Assembly (NCBI GenBank): GCA_913060595.1
Contig: CAJXSA010000006.1
Location: forward strand, 1 to 25,804
Direction: 5' to 3'
Source of the DNA: an uncultured Ignavibacteria bacterium
GTDB lineage: Bacteria; Bacteroidota; Ignavibacteria; SZUA-365
Length of the DNA: 25,804 nt
Shown here: piece after piece, positions 25,005 through 25,804 of the stretch
Layout of the letters: the number at the start of each line of letters is the position of its first letter
How positions within the stretch are numbered: position 1 is the stretch's first letter
Notes under the pieces: generated by a model
Seen by the model: only the letters and a program-made list of their open reading frames with translations
The model's database searches: none
What the model was told of the DNA's origin: nothing
Made by a program: the position numbers and the translations under genes

Positions 25005-25652
25005 ATGTTCATTACGTTCGAAGGCATAGATTTTTCCGGAAAATCAACACAGATCTCACTCCTGCGGCAGCGGCTCGAGGAAATGGGTCACGACACGCTC
25101 GTTGTGCGCGAGCCAGGAGGTACCGTCATTTCAGAGCACATCCGCGCACTTCTCCTCGATCCTTCATTCGTGCACATGGATCCTGTGTCGGAATTTCTGC
25201 TGTTCAGTGCTTCCCGCTCACAACTGGTGCGCGAGGTGATACGCCCTGCGCTTAATCGCGGAACGCTTGTGATTGCAGACCGGTTTTTTGATTCTTCGAC
25301 TGCGTACCAGGGATACGGGCGCGGCCTCGAACTGGAGGATCTCCTCCGTGTGCATCACCTTGCAATACACGGCAGCATGCCGGACCTGACGATTTTCCTT
25401 GACATTCCCGTTGCCGAGAGCTTCGCTCGTCGCGCGCAGCGTGCGGGTGACATTGACCGCATGGAACGCGCAGACGAAGCCTTTTACAACCGGGTGCGCG
25501 ATGGATATCTGCAGATTGCCGCAGCCGCGCAGGAACGCTTCCTGCTTCTCGACGGTGAGCGCCCCCAGGAGGACATCGCCGAAGACATATGGGAGATCGT
25601 TGGCACGAAGCTGTCACCGCCGGACAACTCGCATGAGGGAGGCACAACATGA
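25005..25652 (+). CDS. tmk: Thymidylate kinase
   Basis: The 215-residue kinase has the normal family length. FEGIDFSGKSTQ contains the P-loop (GIDFSGKST, 7-15), REPGG is the dTMP-binding segment, and ADRFFDSSTAYQGYGRG is the conserved DR(Y/F)-type motif with the AYQG stretch. The LID region around RAQRAGDIDRMER holds basic residues. The enzyme phosphorylates dTMP to dTDP for DNA synthesis. An AAGGA site lies about 10 bases upstream of ATG 25005. The stop overlaps the next gene in ATGA. In the P-loop, Phe replaces the more usual second Gly region, but the Gly-Lys-Ser-Thr core is intact. Confidence 0.95.
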   Translation: MFITFEGIDFSGKSTQISLLRQRLEEMGHDTLVVREPGGTVISEHIRALLLDPSFVHMDPVSEFLLFSASRSQLVREVIRPALNRGTLVIADRFFDSSTAYQGYGRGLELEDLLRVHHLAIHGSMPDLTIFLDIPVAESFARRAQRAGDIDRMERADEAFYNRVRDGYLQIAAAAQERFLLLDGERPQEDIAEDIWEIVGTKLSPPDNSHEGGTT

Positions 25653-25804
25653 GAACGATGCTTCGCTTCCCCCGACTTCTCCTCCTCGCGCTCACGGTAC
25701 TGCTTCTCACTGCCGCGATCGACGACAGCACGCAGCGGTTTCTTCGCGGCTTCGACATTCTGGGTGCGGTGTACCGGCAGGTTCTCAGCGAATACGTTGA
25801 CGAA
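25649..25804 (+). CDS. N-terminus of probable S41 C-terminal-processing protease, partial
   Basis: The gene starts at ATG 25649 with a very good GGGAGG site (25637-25642) and is cut by the right edge after 52 codons. Visible are a basic start and an Leu-rich signal or anchor (about 8-23) followed by FLRGFDILGAVYRQVLSEYVDE. The last part, with its F-x-x-L/V...YVDE pattern, fits the segment just before the PDZ domain of CtpA/Prc-type S41 proteases. Too little remains to see the catalytic Ser/Lys pair, so this is a likely rather than firm call. It shares an ATGA junction with tmk. Confidence 0.6.
   Translation, partial: MRTMLRFPRLLLLALTVLLLTAAIDDSTQRFLRGFDILGAVYRQVLSEYVDE

Noticed and set aside
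1..25804. Search for CRISPR arrays, tRNA or rRNA, toxin-antitoxin pairs and insertion sequences
   Set aside because: No direct-repeat arrays, RNA-gene signatures or transposase motifs were seen by eye.

Overview
The window is a dense stretch of bacterial chromosome with no gap over 150 bp between genes. Overlapping stop/start codons (ATGA, TGATG) are common, GC is fairly high by eye, and there is no sign of phage, IS elements, tRNA, rRNA or CRISPR. The DUF3109-type Cys-cluster protein, a RodZ with a very long linker, a sigma-54 gene beside hslVU, and a PgpH-type HD phosphodiesterase suggest a GC-rich Gram-negative member of the Bacteroidota/Chlorobiota (FCB) group. That placement is inference from gene content; no rRNA is present to confirm it.

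Left arm (minus strand, 8176 down to 1). One tightly packed run of ten genes is transcribed leftward: DUF3109-like Cys-rich protein, rpoN (sigma-54), hslV, hslU, a four-helix membrane protein, a 91-residue unknown protein, a PhnP-like metallo-beta-lactamase-fold hydrolase, a HAD hydrolase, acpS, and a large lipoprotein with an alpha/beta-hydrolase domain that runs off the left edge. That lipoprotein is the most unusual protein here: the nucleophile elbow has Gly where Ser is expected, and the usual catalytic His position appears to be Asn.

Centre (plus strand, 8324 to 13601). A divergent 147-bp region (8177-8323) separates the left arm from dprA. After dprA comes a three-gene export set: membrane fusion protein, MacB/FtsX-type permease and TolC-like outer-membrane protein. 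The ABC ATPase normally needed by such a permease is not encoded nearby, and the permease carries an arginine-rich insert.

Right arm (plus strand, 13712 to 25804). A second packed run holds rodZ (cell shape), ligA (NAD+ DNA ligase), a STAS anti-sigma-factor-antagonist-like protein, two different sodium:solute symporters in tandem, a Cof-type HAD phosphatase, pgpH (c-di-AMP phosphodiesterase type), xerD (recombinase), tmk (dTMP kinase) and the first 52 codons of a probable S41 C-terminal-processing protease cut by the right edge.

Most of this is housekeeping: protein quality control, DNA uptake and repair, chromosome dimer resolution, nucleotide supply and envelope functions. I did not find a clear new multi-gene system. 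The best leads are the apparent pseudo-hydrolase lipoprotein, the ATPase-less efflux set, the symporter pair behind a STAS protein, and two uncharacterised small genes downstream of hslU.
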